Shown: positions 38,907 to 48,051, counted from the first letter of the stretch. The stretch: 64,000 bases of DNA from Flavobacteriales bacterium UBA1494 (GCA_905182175.1 CAJJAT010000008.1:62001-126000); one strand, 5' to 3'. Program-made: numbers and translations. Notes: generated by a model not told the origin, from the sequence alone.

Positions 38907-38997
38907 GGCTAGGAGGTTATTAACAATTTCTTAAAATGGTTAACAACTTTGTTGATAAGGATATCACGACACTCTAAGCACAACTGAAAAATGACTC

Positions 38998-39005
38998 TAA
39001 TTTTG
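38998..39005 (+). promoter_or_regulatory. Candidate -7 element upstream of the 39037 gene
   Basis: TAATTTTG matches TAnnTTTG exactly and lies 31 bases before the ATG at 39037. I see no clear TTG -33 element. Confidence 0.4.
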
Positions 39006-39036
39006 ATATTATTAGTTATCAAATCATTAAAACCAT

Positions 39037-39582
39037 ATGTTCACAAAGATCTTCGGAAAGAAAAAACTCAAAGAAGACAAACTTGCAAATATTTTTGTAA
39101 ATTTTATTTTACAAACTGTTGATGAGTGTTTTTCTGACATAGTTGGAATAATTAAAGAGTCTCCAGAGTTCATACAAACGCCAGATGTTGAAGAAAGCAA
39201 CGATAGTAAATTTTTGCTTATTGTTATTGCAGCCAATTTAAAGGAAATACCAAAACACCTTGAGGCCCATCAAGATAACAGGATAATAAACCTTGTTATT
39301 ACAAAGCTTTGCGGTGTTTTTGATGTTGATTTTGACAAGCTAGAAGGAACGCTACGAGAGTATCAGAGTTACTTAAGCCGAGTAAATCACCCATCTAATA
39401 ATAATTTATACGCCATGTCGAAAGCGGTTTTTTTCAAATATGATTTGGGAAAATACCAAGAAGACTACTTCAAGAACATGAATTCTCCAAATCCACTTTT
39501 TCTAAAAAGACTGGATGAGGCAATGAAATTGTTTTTATTTAATTGGTCTGATACCAAAGAGAACCATCAAATTGTGCAATAG
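39037..39582 (+). CDS. Hypothetical protein, 181 residues
   Basis: I do not recognise a family. The product is soluble-looking and mostly helical, with a lysine-rich start (FTKIFGKKKLKEDK), no signal peptide and no membrane segment. It has a candidate promoter and its own frame, and codon use resembles the neighbours, so it is likely to be a real gene. It converges tail to tail with the SDR gene, with 4 bases between the stops. The function is unknown. Confidence 0.65.
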   Translation: MFTKIFGKKKLKEDKLANIFVNFILQTVDECFSDIVGIIKESPEFIQTPDVEESNDSKFLLIVIAANLKEIPKHLEAHQDNRIINLVITKLCGVFDVDFDKLEGTLREYQSYLSRVNHPSNNNLYAMSKAVFFKYDLGKYQEDYFKNMNSPNPLFLKRLDEAMKLFLFNWSDTKENHQIVQ

Positions 39583-39586
39583 ATTT

Positions 39587-40345
39587 CTATTCTCTCAGTA
39601 AATTAGAAGTATTTGCCTGTGCAGTTGGCATAATCAGCAAGTCATTGATATTTACATGAAACGGTCTTGAAGTAACAAAGAAAATTGCCTCTGCAATATC
39701 ATTCGCTAAAAGAGGTTGATAACCATCGTAAACGCTACCAGCTTTTTCCTTGTCGCCATCAAACCGCACGGTAGAAAATTCAGTGTCTACAGCACCTGGA
39801 CAAACAGCGGAAACCTTTATTTTATGTGGTAACAAATCCATTCGGAGAGCTTTTGTAATTCCCTCAACAGCATGCTTAGTAGAGCAATAAACATTTCCTT
39901 TAGCATACACCTCTTTCCCAGCGATAGAGCCTATATTAACAATGTGCCCAGCTTTTCGTTCTATCATTAAGGGCATTATGGCTTTTGACACATATAACAA
40001 TCCTTTAATATTTGTATCAATCATGGTTTCCCAATCTTCGATGCTCCCGTCTTGAATGTCAGAAAACCCTTTCGCCAAACCTGCATTATTTAGTAAAACA
40101 TCTATTTTTTTCCAAGCAGACGGCAAAGAGTTAACCGCTCCGTCAACCGCCTCTTTATCTCTAACATCAAAATTCAGCGTTATCACTTCAGCAGAAAACT
40201 CACTAATTAGTTCCTTTTTTAATGCCAATAATCGCTCAGACCTCCTACCAGTAAGAATGATTTTCCAATTGTTTTTTGCGTAAAGTTCTGCCGTTGCTTT
40301 TCCTATTCCGGCGGTTGCACCCGTAATTAGAATAATCTTTTTCAT
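39587..40345 (-). CDS. Classical SDR-family NAD(P)-dependent oxidoreductase (YdfG-like)
   Basis: This is a 252-residue classical short-chain dehydrogenase. The cofactor motif TGATAGIG is at residues 8-15, followed by an NNAG motif, the catalytic serine in NIGSIAG, and YCSTK as YxxxK. The pattern and length match the YdfG/serine-3-dehydrogenase-like group, which reduces small hydroxy acids or aldehydes with NADP. The exact substrate cannot be read from sequence. Its start overlaps the pirin stop by 4 bases, so the two form a coupled pair. Confidence 0.9.
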   Translation of the reverse strand: MKKIILITGATAGIGKATAELYAKNNWKIILTGRRSERLLALKKELISEFSAEVITLNFDVRDKEAVDGAVNSLPSAWKKIDVLLNNAGLAKGFSDIQDGSIEDWETMIDTNIKGLLYVSKAIMPLMIERKAGHIVNIGSIAGKEVYAKGNVYCSTKHAVEGITKALRMDLLPHKIKVSAVCPGAVDTEFSTVRFDGDKEKAGSVYDGYQPLLANDIAEAIFFVTSRPFHVNINDLLIMPTAQANTSNLLRE

Positions 40346-41094
40346 CTTCCGTATGATTCTGCGTATGTTTTATACGTTAGTTTTTCCTGACTTGAAATTA
40401 TAAAAAGCTGCATACTTTCAGTCACTTTTAGCTTCAATTTTGACTGTTCTTTAACAATTGCAAAATCATTTTGAATTAATCCCTGCCCTTCAAATTCTGC
40501 AGCGCCATTTACCACATAAATGGAATGCATTTTAGCAGCATTTAATAAAATAGTAAACTCCCCTACTTCCATAAATTTTTCTACAATTTCTACTCCTTTG
40601 CTTTGCATTTGCAACGGAGAACCATCGCCTCTGTAAACTTTAGTTCGAATTCCATTTTTTTCCGTTACTGGAAAAACTTCATCTGAATAGTCATCATAGC
40701 TTGCAGGTTGTTGGATACTTTGATTCAAATTAGGATCGAACCATATTTGAAACATATTCCCACCAGCATTTATTTTCTCAGAATGAGAAATCCCACTTCC
40801 TGAACGAATAATTTGGGCCGCTCCTTTTTCTAATCTTCTCCACTCTTTGTGTGCAGTATCGTAATGCTCAATTGATCCCTCGGTTACGAATGACATGATT
40901 TCAAAACCTTGGTGTGGATGTAAACCGATGGTGCTTCCATTATCAGACCAGGCATGTGCCCAATAAAATAAATTAGAATATGGTTTTAACTCTCCTCCTT
41001 CTCGTGGAAAACCTATGGGTTTATTTTCTTGAATTTCTCCACCGTTAAATTCTCCAACTGCTTGATGTTCTTTTTTAACTATATGTATCGACAT
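40342..41094 (-). CDS. Pirin family protein
   Basis: This bicupin protein has the pirin metal-site block HPHQGFEIMSFVTEGSIEHYD and the paired IRSGSGISHSE segment. Bacterial pirins such as YhhW can act as quercetin 2,3-dioxygenases, and others interact with metabolic enzymes; the role here is not determined. The 250-residue length is within the usual range of about 230-290. It is the upstream gene of a two-gene unit with the SDR oxidoreductase and lies 17 bases from the terminator of the next lipoprotein gene. Confidence 0.88.
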   Translation of the reverse strand: MSIHIVKKEHQAVGEFNGGEIQENKPIGFPREGGELKPYSNLFYWAHAWSDNGSTIGLHPHQGFEIMSFVTEGSIEHYDTAHKEWRRLEKGAAQIIRSGSGISHSEKINAGGNMFQIWFDPNLNQSIQQPASYDDYSDEVFPVTEKNGIRTKVYRGDGSPLQMQSKGVEIVEKFMEVGEFTILLNAAKMHSIYVVNGAAEFEGQGLIQNDFAIVKEQSKLKLKVTESMQLFIISSQEKLTYKTYAESYGR

Positions 41095-41110
41095 ACATTT
41101 TATATTTTAT

Positions 41111-41143
41111 GCTAAAAAAAGGGACTAGGTCCCTTTTTTTAGC
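41111..41143 (-). terminator. Terminator of the collagen-like lipoprotein gene
   Basis: GCTAAAAAAAGGGAC and GTCCCTTTTTTTAGC are perfect 15-base inverted arms around the loop TAG. Read on the minus strand the right arm ends in a T run. It lies 18 bases past the stop of the gene ending at 41161. Confidence 0.85.
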
Positions 41144-41160
41144 CTGTTACTTATTTTTAT

Positions 41161-41706
41161 TTAATTTTCTAACCCGTAAATCATTTTCGCGTTATCATAA
41201 AGTGTTATATCAACACCCGTTATCTTAACTGCAGGCGGAATAACAATTACTCTAAAAACAGAAGTAAAACTTGCTCCGGAGAAACCAGGTGTCATAAAAA
41301 CAATAGAATCTTGTTTAAAACCAAAACCGAAAGGCTCTACTGGTAACCCTGTCCATATAGTATCTGAAAAAATAGTGCTAACTGTTTGACGGTATACTTG
41401 AACAACCCCACCTTCGACTACTCTACTTGTAATGTCTACAAGTTCTCTTACAGACCTTCCCTGATTCCAATCAGTGCCTAATATTGTATAATCCCAAGAA
41501 GTAACAGCAGTTGTTCCATTAACGCCATCATTTCCATTTGTCCCGTCGTTTCCATCACTTCCATTAGTCCCATCTTGCCCTGCAGGACCAAAAGCCCCTT
41601 GTGCTCCAACCGGTCCTGCTGGACCTGTTTCTCCGTCTTCTGGTACGCAAGAGGTTAAAAGTAGCGCTGAAATTGATACTACAGAGAATACTTTTTTTAA
41701 GCTCAT
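41161..41706 (-). CDS. Collagen-like Gly-X-Y lipoprotein
   Basis: The open frame reaches 41838, but that extension runs through the neighbouring gene's terminator and a promoter, so the start is set at ATG 41706 (ATG also at 41709), just after an AAAGAAAG ribosome-site-like sequence. The product has a lipobox (LLLTSC), then about 16 Gly-X-Y triplets (GETGPAGPVGAQG, GNDGTNGNDG) and a C-terminal globular domain ending MIYGLEN. The C-terminal half is clearly related to the lipoprotein encoded just upstream (TPGFSGASF against TPGFAGANF). It is probably displayed on the outer membrane, with the triplets forming a stalk, as in other bacterial collagen-like proteins. Confidence 0.83.
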   Translation of the reverse strand: MSLKKVFSVVSISALLLTSCVPEDGETGPAGPVGAQGAFGPAGQDGTNGSDGNDGTNGNDGVNGTTAVTSWDYTILGTDWNQGRSVRELVDITSRVVEGGVVQVYRQTVSTIFSDTIWTGLPVEPFGFGFKQDSIVFMTPGFSGASFTSVFRVIVIPPAVKITGVDITLYDNAKMIYGLEN

Positions 41707-41732
41707 CATAACTTTCTTTTTTAAATCGTATT

Positions 41733-41740
41733 CAAATATA
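41733..41740 (-). promoter_or_regulatory. Candidate -7 element of the collagen-like lipoprotein gene
   Basis: On the minus strand TATATTTG is an exact TAnnTTTG match, 27 bases from the start. The upstream paralogue has the same 8-mer at the same offset. Confidence 0.55.
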
Positions 41741-41802
41741 AACTTTCTTACTGCCATTTCATTTGGCCACAGCAATAAAATCGTGTTAAGCATAATGACT
41801 GC

Positions 41803-41834
41803 ATAAAAAAAGGCGCATTTTGCGCCTTTTTTAT
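41803..41834 (-). terminator. Terminator of the upstream lipoprotein paralogue
   Basis: GGCGCA and TGCGCC pair around a TTT loop, with seven A on one side and six T on the other. It lies 21 bases beyond the stop at 41855. Confidence 0.85.
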
Positions 41835-41854
41835 ACACCCTTAATTAGAACAGG

Positions 41855-42307
41855 TTAATCTTCAAATCCGTAAACCATTTGCAATTCCTCATAACTACTT
41901 TCATCAAGTCCTTCAATCTTCGCCCCTGATGCTATAGCTACAACTTTATAGTAAGTTGTAAAATTAGCTCCTGCAAATCCAGGTGTTAAGAAAATTACAG
42001 AGTCAGTTTTGTAAGTGTAACTAAAGTTACCACTTGGAAGAGGAATCCATTCAGTCTCAGAAGTAATTGAATCTCCAGTAAAGAAAGTTTGTACTGTACC
42101 TGAATTAACTACGCTTTGTGATATACCTGCATGGTAAAAAGTAGCTCTACCTCCACTCCAAGCGGTATCGAGCACTGTATACGTATCAGAACTTACATTT
42201 GCATTTCCTGCAGGACCATCCTCTCCATCTTCACCTGTACAACCTGTAAATACCATTCCCACCAACGCAATAGCTGCCGCTGCAACTTTAAAACTTTTTA
42301 AATTCAT
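41855..42307 (-). CDS. Lipoprotein paralogue with a short Gly-X-Y remnant
   Basis: A signal peptide ends in the lipobox FTGC (about residue 23) and is followed by GEDGEDGPAGNA, only three or four triplets. The remaining 120 residues align by eye with the C-terminal domain of the next gene (DSVIFLTPGFAGANF, MVYGFED end). The pair is best explained by tandem duplication followed by growth or loss of the triplet stalk. The function is unknown; an outer-membrane location is inferred from the lipobox. Confidence 0.83.
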   Translation of the reverse strand: MNLKSFKVAAAAIALVGMVFTGCTGEDGEDGPAGNANVSSDTYTVLDTAWSGGRATFYHAGISQSVVNSGTVQTFFTGDSITSETEWIPLPSGNFSYTYKTDSVIFLTPGFAGANFTTYYKVVAIASGAKIEGLDESSYEELQMVYGFED

Positions 42308-42332
42308 CTTGTATTTTTTATGATTAAGGCTT

Positions 42333-42340
42333 CAAATATA
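42333..42340 (-). promoter_or_regulatory. Candidate -7 element of the lipoprotein paralogue
   Basis: TATATTTG on the minus strand is an exact TAnnTTTG match, 26 bases from the start. A TTTTG lies 15 bases further upstream. Confidence 0.55.
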
Positions 42341-42524
42341 AGAATATAGAATAATCAAAACTAACTCTTCAGCTAAACATTTCTTCACAACTCCCTCATT
42401 CCTTACTACCACCTTCCTTTCATCTTATTATCATCTCTAATTAGTCTTTCGAAAACAAATTAACCCTACTATTGAAAAATCAACAATTTCAACATTACTT
42501 TGCAATTCGTTTAATTCGATAGTT

Positions 42525-42764
42525 ATGAACAGAAAAATTAAATTAATTTGGGATTTTATTGGCGAGGATGCTAAAAAAACGGCTGAACACCATGCTGTTC
42601 ATTTAGAAGAGTTTGCAAAGATGAAATCGATTGAGGGATTTGAATCGGGAACAGAAGAGACGAATGATCAACAATTTTTAGCGTATATCACTGTTCCTGA
42701 AGAAAATATGATTTTAGTGCGAGATGCTCTTCGCCCAAAGCGAGGACAATGGGTAGAAGATTAA
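42525..42764 (+). CDS. Small hypothetical protein, 79 residues
   Basis: A compact charged protein that I cannot place in a named family; its start (MNRKIKLIWDFIGEDAKKTAE) and its end (RPKRGQWVED) look like a conserved single-domain protein. No signal peptide is present. It lies one base upstream of the Pif1-like helicase gene, so the two are almost certainly co-transcribed, and a shared role is possible. A near-consensus TACTTTG lies 23 bases before the ATG. Confidence 0.65.
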   Translation: MNRKIKLIWDFIGEDAKKTAEHHAVHLEEFAKMKSIEGFESGTEETNDQQFLAYITVPEENMILVRDALRPKRGQWVED

Positions 42765-42765
42765 T

Positions 42766-44445
42766 ATGATACAAGAACAAGCCTTGTCGCTTTTAAAGTC
42801 TGGAAAAAATATCTTTCTCACCGGTTCCGCAGGCACAGGAAAGACGTACGTACTAAACCAATACATCGCCTATTTAAAAGAGCGAAAAGTTCCGGTAGCA
42901 GTAACTGCTTCAACCGGTATTGCAGCAACCCACATTAATGGAATGACTATTCACTCTTGGGCAGGAATAGGAATTAAGGATAGCATTTCACAAGCACAGC
43001 TACGAACATTAAAAACTAAAAAGTATCTCGAAAAAAAATTAGAAAAGGTTGAAGTACTCATTATTGATGAGATTTCTATGCTTCATCAAAGACAACTTAC
43101 GTTGGTTGACCAAGTATTGAAATATTTCAAAATGAATCAGCTTCCATTTGGAGGAATACAAGTCATTTTTTGTGGTGATTTTTTTCAGCTACCTCCCGTT
43201 GGAGGAAATCAAGAAAGTAGCAAAGAAAAATTTTGCTTCATGGCTCCAGTTTGGGTAAATGCAGAACCTACCATCTGCTACTTAACCAAACAATACCGTC
43301 AAACAAATGATGAATTAAATAGCATTTTAAATGAAATTCGATCAGGTAAAATATCTGAGATGCGTTTTCAACAGTTGAAGAATGTTATTGGACAAAGCAT
43401 CAAATCAAAGATTAAGCCAACCAAGCTATTTACGCACAATTACGATGTAGATAAAATCAACGAAGCGGAACTAAAAAAAATAAAGAAAAAGTCACGCTTT
43501 TTTACCGCCAGCACCAAAGGAAACGAAAAGCTACTAGAAGGTCTTAAAAAGTCAGTTTTAGCTATGGAGAGCATGGAACTGAAGGTTGGAGCGAAGGTGA
43601 TGTTTGTCAGAAATATTCCTGAAAAGGGTGTAGTAAATGGCAGTTTAGGCGAGGTTGTTGACTTTGATGACGAGGAAGAGAAACACCCTTTAGTGCGATT
43701 AATAGATGAGCGTTTGGTCATAGCAAGTCCTGAGGATTGGAAAATACAAGACGAAACTGGAAAGGTGCTAGCTGAGTTTAAACAAGTCCCTTTGCGATTA
43801 GCTTGGGCAATTACCATTCATAAAAGCCAGGGAATGACATTGGATGCTGCAGAAATTGACCTCAGCAATACATTTGAAAAAGGACAAGGATATGTCGCTC
43901 TCTCAAGACTTAAGAAATTAGAAAACCTAAAGCTATTAGGCCTAAATGAAATGGCACTGCAAGTCGATGGTTTAGCTTTTAAGGCAGACCGGAGATTTCA
44001 AGAACTCTCTAATTTAGCGGAACAAAACAACAACACTTCTACAGTAGAGGATGCGGCAAAGAAATTCATTAAAAAGTGCGGTGGCACAACTGATGAGAAA
44101 GAAATATTAAAACAAAAAGGCAAAATTAAAACCAAGACAAAGAAGGAAAGCACCTATGACCAAACGCTTTCTCTCATAAAATTAGGTAGAAACTTAGCTG
44201 AAATTTCCGAAGAAAGGGGGATGGTGGAAGGTACAATTGCAAGCCACATTATTAAACTCAAAAAAGATTTTCCCAAGGTTAATTTCAGCCAATACAAACC
44301 AAAAACATCACTGATGAACAAAGTAGATATTGCCTACAAAAGTTTACCAAAAAACGAACCAATCAGTACTAAAACCATTTTTGAAAAACTAGAGGGTCAA
44401 GTAACTTATATCGATATTAAACTAGCCTTGGCATTTATTATTTAA
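42766..44445 (+). CDS. Pif1-like superfamily 1 DNA helicase with C-terminal HTH domain
   Basis: The Walker A motif GSAGTGKT is at residues 20-27, Walker B is LIIDEISML, and the late helicase motif is AITIHKSQGMTLDAAEID followed by GYVALSR. These place it in the Pif1/RecD-like group, which unwinds DNA 5' to 3'. After the helicase core a lysine-rich linker leads to a helix-turn-helix-like domain (TLSLIKLGRNLAEISEERG, then VEGTIASHI) near residues 465-510, of the HTH_40 kind found at the end of RecQ-type proteins. It starts one base after the small upstream gene. Confidence 0.88.
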   Translation: MIQEQALSLLKSGKNIFLTGSAGTGKTYVLNQYIAYLKERKVPVAVTASTGIAATHINGMTIHSWAGIGIKDSISQAQLRTLKTKKYLEKKLEKVEVLIIDEISMLHQRQLTLVDQVLKYFKMNQLPFGGIQVIFCGDFFQLPPVGGNQESSKEKFCFMAPVWVNAEPTICYLTKQYRQTNDELNSILNEIRSGKISEMRFQQLKNVIGQSIKSKIKPTKLFTHNYDVDKINEAELKKIKKKSRFFTASTKGNEKLLEGLKKSVLAMESMELKVGAKVMFVRNIPEKGVVNGSLGEVVDFDDEEEKHPLVRLIDERLVIASPEDWKIQDETGKVLAEFKQVPLRLAWAITIHKSQGMTLDAAEIDLSNTFEKGQGYVALSRLKKLENLKLLGLNEMALQVDGLAFKADRRFQELSNLAEQNNNTSTVEDAAKKFIKKCGGTTDEKEILKQKGKIKTKTKKESTYDQTLSLIKLGRNLAEISEERGMVEGTIASHIIKLKKDFPKVNFSQYKPKTSLMNKVDIAYKSLPKNEPISTKTIFEKLEGQVTYIDIKLALAFII

Positions 44446-44523
44446 GCAACATCAATTCTTCACAGGCAGAAGGTTTACTTGCTTTTGTCTTAATTTACAA
44501 AACTCATTATCAAAACATCTTCT

Positions 44524-46746
44524 TTGGGAGCACTCATTAACAAAAATAGTAGCAAACAAAAAATCAATGGATTGGGAACCTTTGGAGGAGTTTTCACACC
44601 TTCCATTTTAACAATTCTAGGTGTTATCATGTACCTTCGATTTGGTTGGGTAGTAGGTAACGTTGGCTTAGTGGGGACCTTATTAATTGTTACCATGGCA
44701 ACTGCCATTACATTTTTAACCAGTCTTTCCATCGCTTCAATAGCAACAGACCAAAAAGTAAAAACTGGCGGAGCGTATTATATGATCAGCCGCTCCCTAG
44801 GAATTGAATCTGGTGGAGCCATTGGCATTTCGTTATACTTCGCTCAGGCTTTATCTGTAGCACTTTATACTGTTGGGTTTGCTGAAAGTATTGTTCAAGT
44901 ATTTCCAGACTTAAATGAGAAACTTTTGGGAATTGTAACAACTATCGCTGTTGCAGGAATTGCACTAGGTTCTGCCAAAGCTGCTATCAAAGCGCAATAT
45001 GTTATTATGGTAGGCATTGCCATTTCGTTAGTTTGCCTTGTTTTGGGAGGACCGGCAGAAACTACTGAGATTGAAGTTACGGTAAAAGAACCCTTCAAGT
45101 CTGTTGGCTTTTGGACAGTTTTTGCAGTGTTCTTTCCGGCTGTAACCGGGATTATGGCCGGCGTAAATATGTCTGGAGATTTAAAAGACCCCAAGACTTC
45201 CATCCCAAAGGGAACTTTTTTAGCCATTGGTGTTGGTTTTATTATTTACATGGGTTTACCTATAATTTTAGCTAACCGAGCGTCTACAGAAGCGCTAATC
45301 AATGACCCATTAATTATGAGAAAAATGTCACTTTGGGGAGATAGTATCTTAGTTGGCGTTTGGGGGGCTACCTTGTCAAGCGCTATTGGCAGTATGTTAG
45401 GAGCGCCTAGAGTTCTCCAAGCATTAGCAAAAGATAATATTTTACCTAACTTTTTAAAGTGGACCGGTAAAGGTGCAGGAGAAGATGAGACTCCGAGGTT
45501 AGGAACAATTTTCACATTGGCAGTCGTACTAATTACGGTATGGGTTGCTGATTTGAATTTGATTGCACCCATTTTAACTATGTTTTTTTTAACAACGTAT
45601 GGCGTATTAAATGTTGCTGCAGGAACCGAACGATTTTTAGGTAGCCCATCGTTTCGACCAACCTTTAAAGTTCATTGGATCTTTTCGTTAATCGGTGCGG
45701 TGGCTTGCTTGGCAGTAATGCTATTAATTAATACACCTGCAACTATTACAGCGTTATTATTTGTAGCAGGCATATTTGTTTGGTTAAAAAAGCGAGAATT
45801 AAACTCAAGCTGGGGCGGAATTGGAAGAGGCGTTAGAATGGCAATACTGAGAGCCAACATTATGCGCTTAACAGAAGATTTAGATACCAAGAATTGGCGC
45901 CCAAACCCAATTGTGCTTGCCGGTTCGCCAACGAAAAGATGGCACCTCATAGAATTTGCAAATACATTCACCAACAAGCAAGGAATATTATCAGTAGCGA
46001 GTGTACTTTCTGAAGGAAGTATGAATACCGAACAAATTCAGAGCATGAAGCTGCACATACAAGAATTTATGCTAAAAAAAGGGGTGAATGGCTTGGTAAA
46101 GGTAATGCAAGCCAAAGATCGCTTTGAAGGAGCTGTAAATTTGGTTAATGCTTATGGGCTAGGAACACTTGTACCAAACACGGTTATTTTAGGAGAAAGC
46201 CTAAGCGATGAATCTAGATCAAACTTCTGCAATATGATTCATCGATTTTACGACTTGCAACGCAATGTGTTAATTGTACACAAAGCGAAGGAAGGTCCTA
46301 CTTTTGGAAACCGCAAACGAATTGATGTGTGGTGGGGCGGATTAAAAGGCAACGGGGGACTTATGATGATTTTGTCGTATTTAATGTCCAACAACATAGA
46401 TTGGAGACAAGCCAAGGTTCATATTAAAATGGTGGTGGGCTCAGACAATGCTGTTCCAAAAGCACAAGACAACTTAAAAGGCATTTTGGAGGAAATAAGA
46501 ATACAAGCTAAATGCGACATTATAGCTGCAAACGGCAGAAGCTTTGATGAAATACTGCAAGAATCTTCTAAAAATGCTGATTTAATTTTTATGGGCTTGG
46601 CAACACCAAACGAAAACTTTGGAGAATACTATGCCTCTGTTCAAAACAGAATTAAAGATTTACCAACTACTGTGTTAGCACTGGCTGCTCAAGAAGTTGC
46701 TTTTGGCAAGGTATTGGTTAAAAATAGCGACGAAGCGGAAAGTTAA
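44524..46746 (+). CDS. SLC12-type cation-chloride cotransporter homologue (APC superfamily)
   Basis: GTFGGVFTPSILTILGVIMY at the start of the first membrane segment, the FAVFFPAVTGIMAGVNMSGDL block and a total of about 11-12 hydrophobic segments match bacterial homologues of animal NKCC/KCC carriers. A roughly 280-residue soluble C-terminal region follows, also typical. The substrate is not determined by sequence; some bacterial members carry amino acids and others K, Na or Cl ions. No ATG lies before the first membrane segment. The frame is closed upstream by a TAA at 44491, so the start is probably the TTG at 44524. Confidence 0.85.
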   Translation: MGALINKNSSKQKINGLGTFGGVFTPSILTILGVIMYLRFGWVVGNVGLVGTLLIVTMATAITFLTSLSIASIATDQKVKTGGAYYMISRSLGIESGGAIGISLYFAQALSVALYTVGFAESIVQVFPDLNEKLLGIVTTIAVAGIALGSAKAAIKAQYVIMVGIAISLVCLVLGGPAETTEIEVTVKEPFKSVGFWTVFAVFFPAVTGIMAGVNMSGDLKDPKTSIPKGTFLAIGVGFIIYMGLPIILANRASTEALINDPLIMRKMSLWGDSILVGVWGATLSSAIGSMLGAPRVLQALAKDNILPNFLKWTGKGAGEDETPRLGTIFTLAVVLITVWVADLNLIAPILTMFFLTTYGVLNVAAGTERFLGSPSFRPTFKVHWIFSLIGAVACLAVMLLINTPATITALLFVAGIFVWLKKRELNSSWGGIGRGVRMAILRANIMRLTEDLDTKNWRPNPIVLAGSPTKRWHLIEFANTFTNKQGILSVASVLSEGSMNTEQIQSMKLHIQEFMLKKGVNGLVKVMQAKDRFEGAVNLVNAYGLGTLVPNTVILGESLSDESRSNFCNMIHRFYDLQRNVLIVHKAKEGPTFGNRKRIDVWWGGLKGNGGLMMILSYLMSNNIDWRQAKVHIKMVVGSDNAVPKAQDNLKGILEEIRIQAKCDIIAANGRSFDEILQESSKNADLIFMGLATPNENFGEYYASVQNRIKDLPTTVLALAAQEVAFGKVLVKNSDEAES

Positions 46747-46753
46747 TTCTTCA

Positions 46754-48051
46754 TCAACTTTTTGAAACAACCTCTCCATTTTCCAGCCGTGCTCGCAGCA
46801 AATAAATACCCCTTGGATGTTCACTTAAATCAAGCAGATTGTTGGTAAGTTCAACATTTACTTTTTGACCGTTTATATTGTATACGGCTATAGTTTGAAT
46901 TGAAGCACGTTTCTCAACAGTATACTTACCGTTAGAAGGATTGGGGTAGATTTGAAAATCAACGAACTTTTCAAATTCTTCTTCAATTCCTACAGTTATA
47001 CAAGGCCGAATATACGCAGTGCCTAGAGCGTTTCCAAAATTTAACCCAATCATTGGTAAGTCATATATACCATACCGGTTGGTATTGTGTCCAAAATAAA
47101 CAAAACTTGAGCCCATAGGCTGTAAGTTTTCACCAATGGTATCTCTGCCTAAAATCAAAGATTTTCCATTTGGATTTGGCAAAGTAGATTCAAAACCAAC
47201 AATATATTTACCCTCAGTTAATCCACTAAAAACAGCTGTCCCATTATCAAATATTAAAGTTAACTCACTCCCTAACATAAAGCTATCAATAGTGGTTGGT
47301 ATAAAGGCGGTAGCGTCTACATTTCCTACTATTAAACTTATTTGTGATGAATCTAAGGTAGCTTGCCATATTTTGGGGTCAAACTCCTTACCCATATTAG
47401 ATGTATCAGAATCAATGTATAAAGACCTCGAAGTTGGCACATTTCTTTGCCTCCACGAAGATACTCTGTTTTTCTCGTATAACATTCCAAACCAATCGCC
47501 TGTTGCAAAACCTCTTGCTTGGTTCAAATTACTGTCTTGAAAAAAACGAGGTCCAGTTATTGAAGTTGGTAGACTATTATGGCTCTTTGACAAAGTAATA
47601 TCTGATATTTCGAAATAAAAAGAACTGCTATCTAATAAGTGATTAGGTGCATTTCTAATTTTAAAATCCATTCAAAAAGAACCGAGAACATATGGAACAA
47701 CGGTGCAATTCTGAATTTTAACTTTTCTAAACTCTCCTACAAATAAAGTATCTCCGGCAACTGATGAGGAATAAACAAGACCTAAACTTGGTCCTCCACT
47801 TAGGTCATTTACATCTGTTACCTCGAACTCTTCATTGATCTTAAATAAATCTCAACTTCCCATATTTCTATAATGCACTAAGTGAACAGTTTCGCCGGTT
47901 TCGAAATATGGAATCAAATTTACTACCGGCGCAATTTCCATCAAGTCATAAAAACAACAGAACGGCCTTCTCAATTTTAACAGAATCCTGTTGAGCAATT
48001 AATATGATAGAAAATAAAACAAAAGAGAATAAAAAATGTGTTTTTATCCAT
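46754..48051 (-). pseudogene. Disrupted T9SS-secreted protein gene
   Basis: Reading from an ATG at 48051 gives a signal-peptide start (DKNTFFILFCFIF), and after one frame change IILIAQQDSVKIEKA. A second frame change leads to a segment from MEIAPVVNLIPYF to VPYVLGSF containing one TGA, and another TGA precedes the long frame beginning at 47671. That frame (305 codons) ends in a type A sorting domain with IYPNPSNGKYT and GIYLLRARLENG. The surviving frame has no export signal, so the gene is probably dead. Function unknown. The 3' end faces the SLC12 gene with 7 bases between. Confidence 0.8.

Noticed and set aside
41707-41838. 44-residue N-terminal extension of the collagen-like lipoprotein
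   Set aside because: It runs through a terminator and a TATATTTG promoter and lacks a signal peptide at its start; the lipobox start at 41706 is far better.
46754-48051. TGA read as tryptophan (genetic-code change)
   Set aside because: TGG is used for tryptophan throughout, TGA ends intact genes such as the first rhodanese, and this gene also has frame changes, so decay explains it.
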